16,863 nt of DNA, taken from the NCBI GenBank assembly GCA_021781775.1, contig JAJXWE010000004.1, positions 1 through 16,863 on the forward strand. Reading direction: 5' to 3'. The position numbers and the translations under genes were made by a program. This document shows positions 15,240 to 16,863 of this stretch, piece after piece. Below the pieces are notes generated by a model. The model saw only the letters and a program-made list of their open reading frames with translations. It did not search any database and had not been told where the DNA came from. Source of the DNA: Pseudomonadota bacterium. Lineage in GTDB: Bacteria; Pseudomonadota; Gammaproteobacteria; Steroidobacterales; Steroidobacteraceae. Each line of letters opens with the position of its first letter. Within the stretch, counting starts at the first letter, position 1.

Positions 15240-15627
15240 CCGCGTCAACGGAGTTTCACTGGGGAATGCATGAGCGCGCAGATGCACAGAGCGCCTTGTG
15301 CCAAGCGAGCGACTCATCACCCCGGTCGAGGCGCGGCAGGACCACCAGAGCGCCCGAGCAGCAGGGCGGCCAGCCCGGCGGACAGCGCCGCAGGCGCCGC
15401 CGGGGTGGACGGGGTCGCTCGGACCGATTGAGCTTGCGCAGGAAGGGGGATGCCGGCGTGTACCGGAGCGTAGGGTGCCCGTTCGCGGGCGCCAGCGGTG
15501 AAGGCTTCCAAGTGTCGCGGCGGCGCTCTCGCAGGCAGAAGTATGGGCTGAGACCGCGGCCAGGCAGAACGCGCGCGGATATGGAGCCGCGTTTTGTGGC
15601 GCTGAGCCACCCGACAGGAGCAGATAT
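15240..15627. other. 388-bp gap before the glucoamylase gene
   Basis: No convincing gene. A 53-codon frame starts at ATG 15269, and longer Arg/Gly-rich frames run on both strands, but none has a domain or credible composition. Nothing resembling a sigma-54 promoter or the twin dyads was found. The last bases carry the ribosome site of the downstream gene. Confidence 0.45.
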
Positions 15628-16863
15628 ATGAACCCTCTCGACCGCCACGCTTTCGGTGCGCCAGGCATTGCACCGACTTGGTCATCGAGCGACAAGGACT
15701 TCGTGACCGCAGCGCTCGACGGCTCTCGCCTCTGGGCAACGATCGGTCATGGCGTCGTCAATGAAGTCTATTGGCCCTCGACGGGCCAGCCGCAGATCCG
15801 CGATCTTACTTTCTATCTTGTCGGCAAGGAGCGCTGGATCGATTTGAAGCGGGAACGGCGCTATCGGCTGGTCACGCCGGGTCCGGCTCTGCCGGTGGTC
15901 AATATCGTGCATCATGGCGAGGACTACCAGTTGGCGCTCGAGGTGCTACCGGATCCGCTGCGTGACGTGCTGCTCGTGCGCTATTCGCTCCTGGGCGAGT
16001 ACCGCCTCGTCTTCATTCTCGCACCACACCTTGGAAGCACCGGTCGCGACAACAGCGCTTGGATCGAGAATGGTGTGGCGCACGCACGCGGCGGGGGCTT
16101 CTCCGCTTGTCTGGCGACGGACAGTCCCGTCGAGCACTTCAGCTGCGGCTTCGTCGGCGCTTCGGATGGCTGGCAGGACTTGAGCCGCCACGGGCAGCTG
16201 ACCTATGAATTCCAATCCGCAGCGGCCGGCACCGTGGCGGTCACCGGTCAGACAAGCCGCCATCACGGTGTCCTCGCGCTCGGTTTTGCGTACAGCCCTT
16301 CGGGAGCGTATATGCGCGCGCGGACCGCACTGGCGGCGGAGTTCGACGCCATCAAGAGCGCCTTTATCGAGTCTTGGAGCGCCTGGGGCGTGAGTCTCAG
16401 CCTGCCGCGCCCCGACGATACCCTCGGCGATGCGGCCGAGCTTTCCGCGGCCGTACTGAAAATTCATGAAGATCGCAGCTATCCAGGGGCGGTGGTGGCG
16501 AGCCTCTCGGTTCCCTGGGGAAACCACACCGACTCGCTCGGGGGCTATCACCTGGTATGGCCGCGCGATGCCTCCCTCACGGCCTTCGCGCTCGTTGCAG
16601 CCAATCAACGGCTCGATGCCCGGCACGTCCTCGCGCACCTGATTGCCGCGCAAAGGCCGGACGGGCATTGGCCGCAGAACTACTTCCCGAGCGGTGAGCC
16701 CTATTGGGACGGGATCCAGCTCGATGAGGCGGCGCTGCCGGTACTCCTTGCCGCCAAGCTCGCAGAAGTGCGCGAGCCGGAACTTCCCGGCACGCAGCCG
16801 ATGGTGCGTGCCGCCATCGGCTTCATCGCACGAAGCGGCCCATCGAGCCCGCAGGACCGCTGG
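15628..16863 (+). CDS. GH15 glucoamylase/glucodextranase-type glycosidase, N-terminal 412 codons
   Basis: This enzyme would release glucose from the ends of alpha-glucans or related oligosaccharides. ATG 15628 follows CAGGAG with ideal spacing. Residues ~8-250 form a beta-sandwich N-domain typical of prokaryotic glucoamylase and glucodextranase (GVVNEVYWPSTGQPQIRDL near 42-60). The (alpha/alpha)6 catalytic domain begins around 265, with YHLVWPRDASL (307-317), DGHWPQNYF (345-353) and GIQLDE (362-367) of family GH15. The window ends at QDRW, immediately before the place where the catalytic-acid Glu is expected, so activity cannot be checked. No signal peptide is seen, suggesting a cytoplasmic enzyme acting on stored glycogen or trehalose-like sugars. 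Trehalase of GH15 is an alternative. Confidence 0.9.
   Translation, partial: MNPLDRHAFGAPGIAPTWSSSDKDFVTAALDGSRLWATIGHGVVNEVYWPSTGQPQIRDLTFYLVGKERWIDLKRERRYRLVTPGPALPVVNIVHHGEDYQLALEVLPDPLRDVLLVRYSLLGEYRLVFILAPHLGSTGRDNSAWIENGVAHARGGGFSACLATDSPVEHFSCGFVGASDGWQDLSRHGQLTYEFQSAAAGTVAVTGQTSRHHGVLALGFAYSPSGAYMRARTALAAEFDAIKSAFIESWSAWGVSLSLPRPDDTLGDAAELSAAVLKIHEDRSYPGAVVASLSVPWGNHTDSLGGYHLVWPRDASLTAFALVAANQRLDARHVLAHLIAAQRPDGHWPQNYFPSGEPYWDGIQLDEAALPVLLAAKLAEVREPELPGTQPMVRAAIGFIARSGPSSPQDRW

Overview
The window is GC-rich, densely coded DNA, most likely from a gammaproteobacterium. The pointers are a CbrA/CbrB-type two-component pair with a small overlapping membrane ORF, sigma-54 promoters, an Emr-type tripartite efflux operon and outer-membrane proteins. 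No rRNA, tRNA, CRISPR array, transposase or phage gene was seen, and no genus can be named from the sequence alone.

Region 1 (1-7920) reads as a self-contained acetate-use locus. On the minus strand, in transcription order, are a 67-residue two-helix membrane protein (CbrX-like), a 955-residue histidine kinase with a sodium:solute-symporter-like membrane half (CbrA-like), an NtrC-family sigma-54 activator (CbrB-like) and an acetyl-CoA synthetase cut by the window start. Divergently, on the plus strand, lie an outer-membrane protein of the phenol-degradation MetA-like type and an acetate permease of the GPR1/FUN34/YaaH (SatP) family. The acs gene and the outer-membrane protein/satP pair are each preceded by a textbook -24/-12 promoter (GG-N10-GC). 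Upstream of each promoter is the same 35-bp enhancer: two GTTRC-N5-GTARC-like dyads, 15 bp each, separated by 5 bp (20-bp period). The simplest model is that the CbrA-like kinase senses a carbon-status cue, the CbrB-like regulator binds these twin dyads, and sigma-54 polymerase then makes acetate entry proteins and the acetate-activating enzyme. This is the most interesting result in the window.

Region 2 (7921-8619) is about 700 bp with no convincing gene. It holds several perfect GC-rich hairpins and ends in a short AT-rich promoter patch.

Region 3 (8620-13291) is a tight plus-strand operon: a MarR-family repressor, an EmrA/HlyD membrane-fusion protein, a DHA2 (EmrB-type, 14-helix) MFS pump and a NodT-type outer-membrane lipoprotein. 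Together these form a complete three-part drug or toxic-compound exporter with its own regulator.

Region 4 (13292-16863) is looser. It holds an outer-membrane beta-barrel resembling the LpxR/DUF2219 family, a 72-residue charged helical protein of unknown function, and the first 412 codons of a GH15 glucoamylase/glucodextranase-type enzyme. The window end cuts that enzyme just before the expected catalytic-acid motif.
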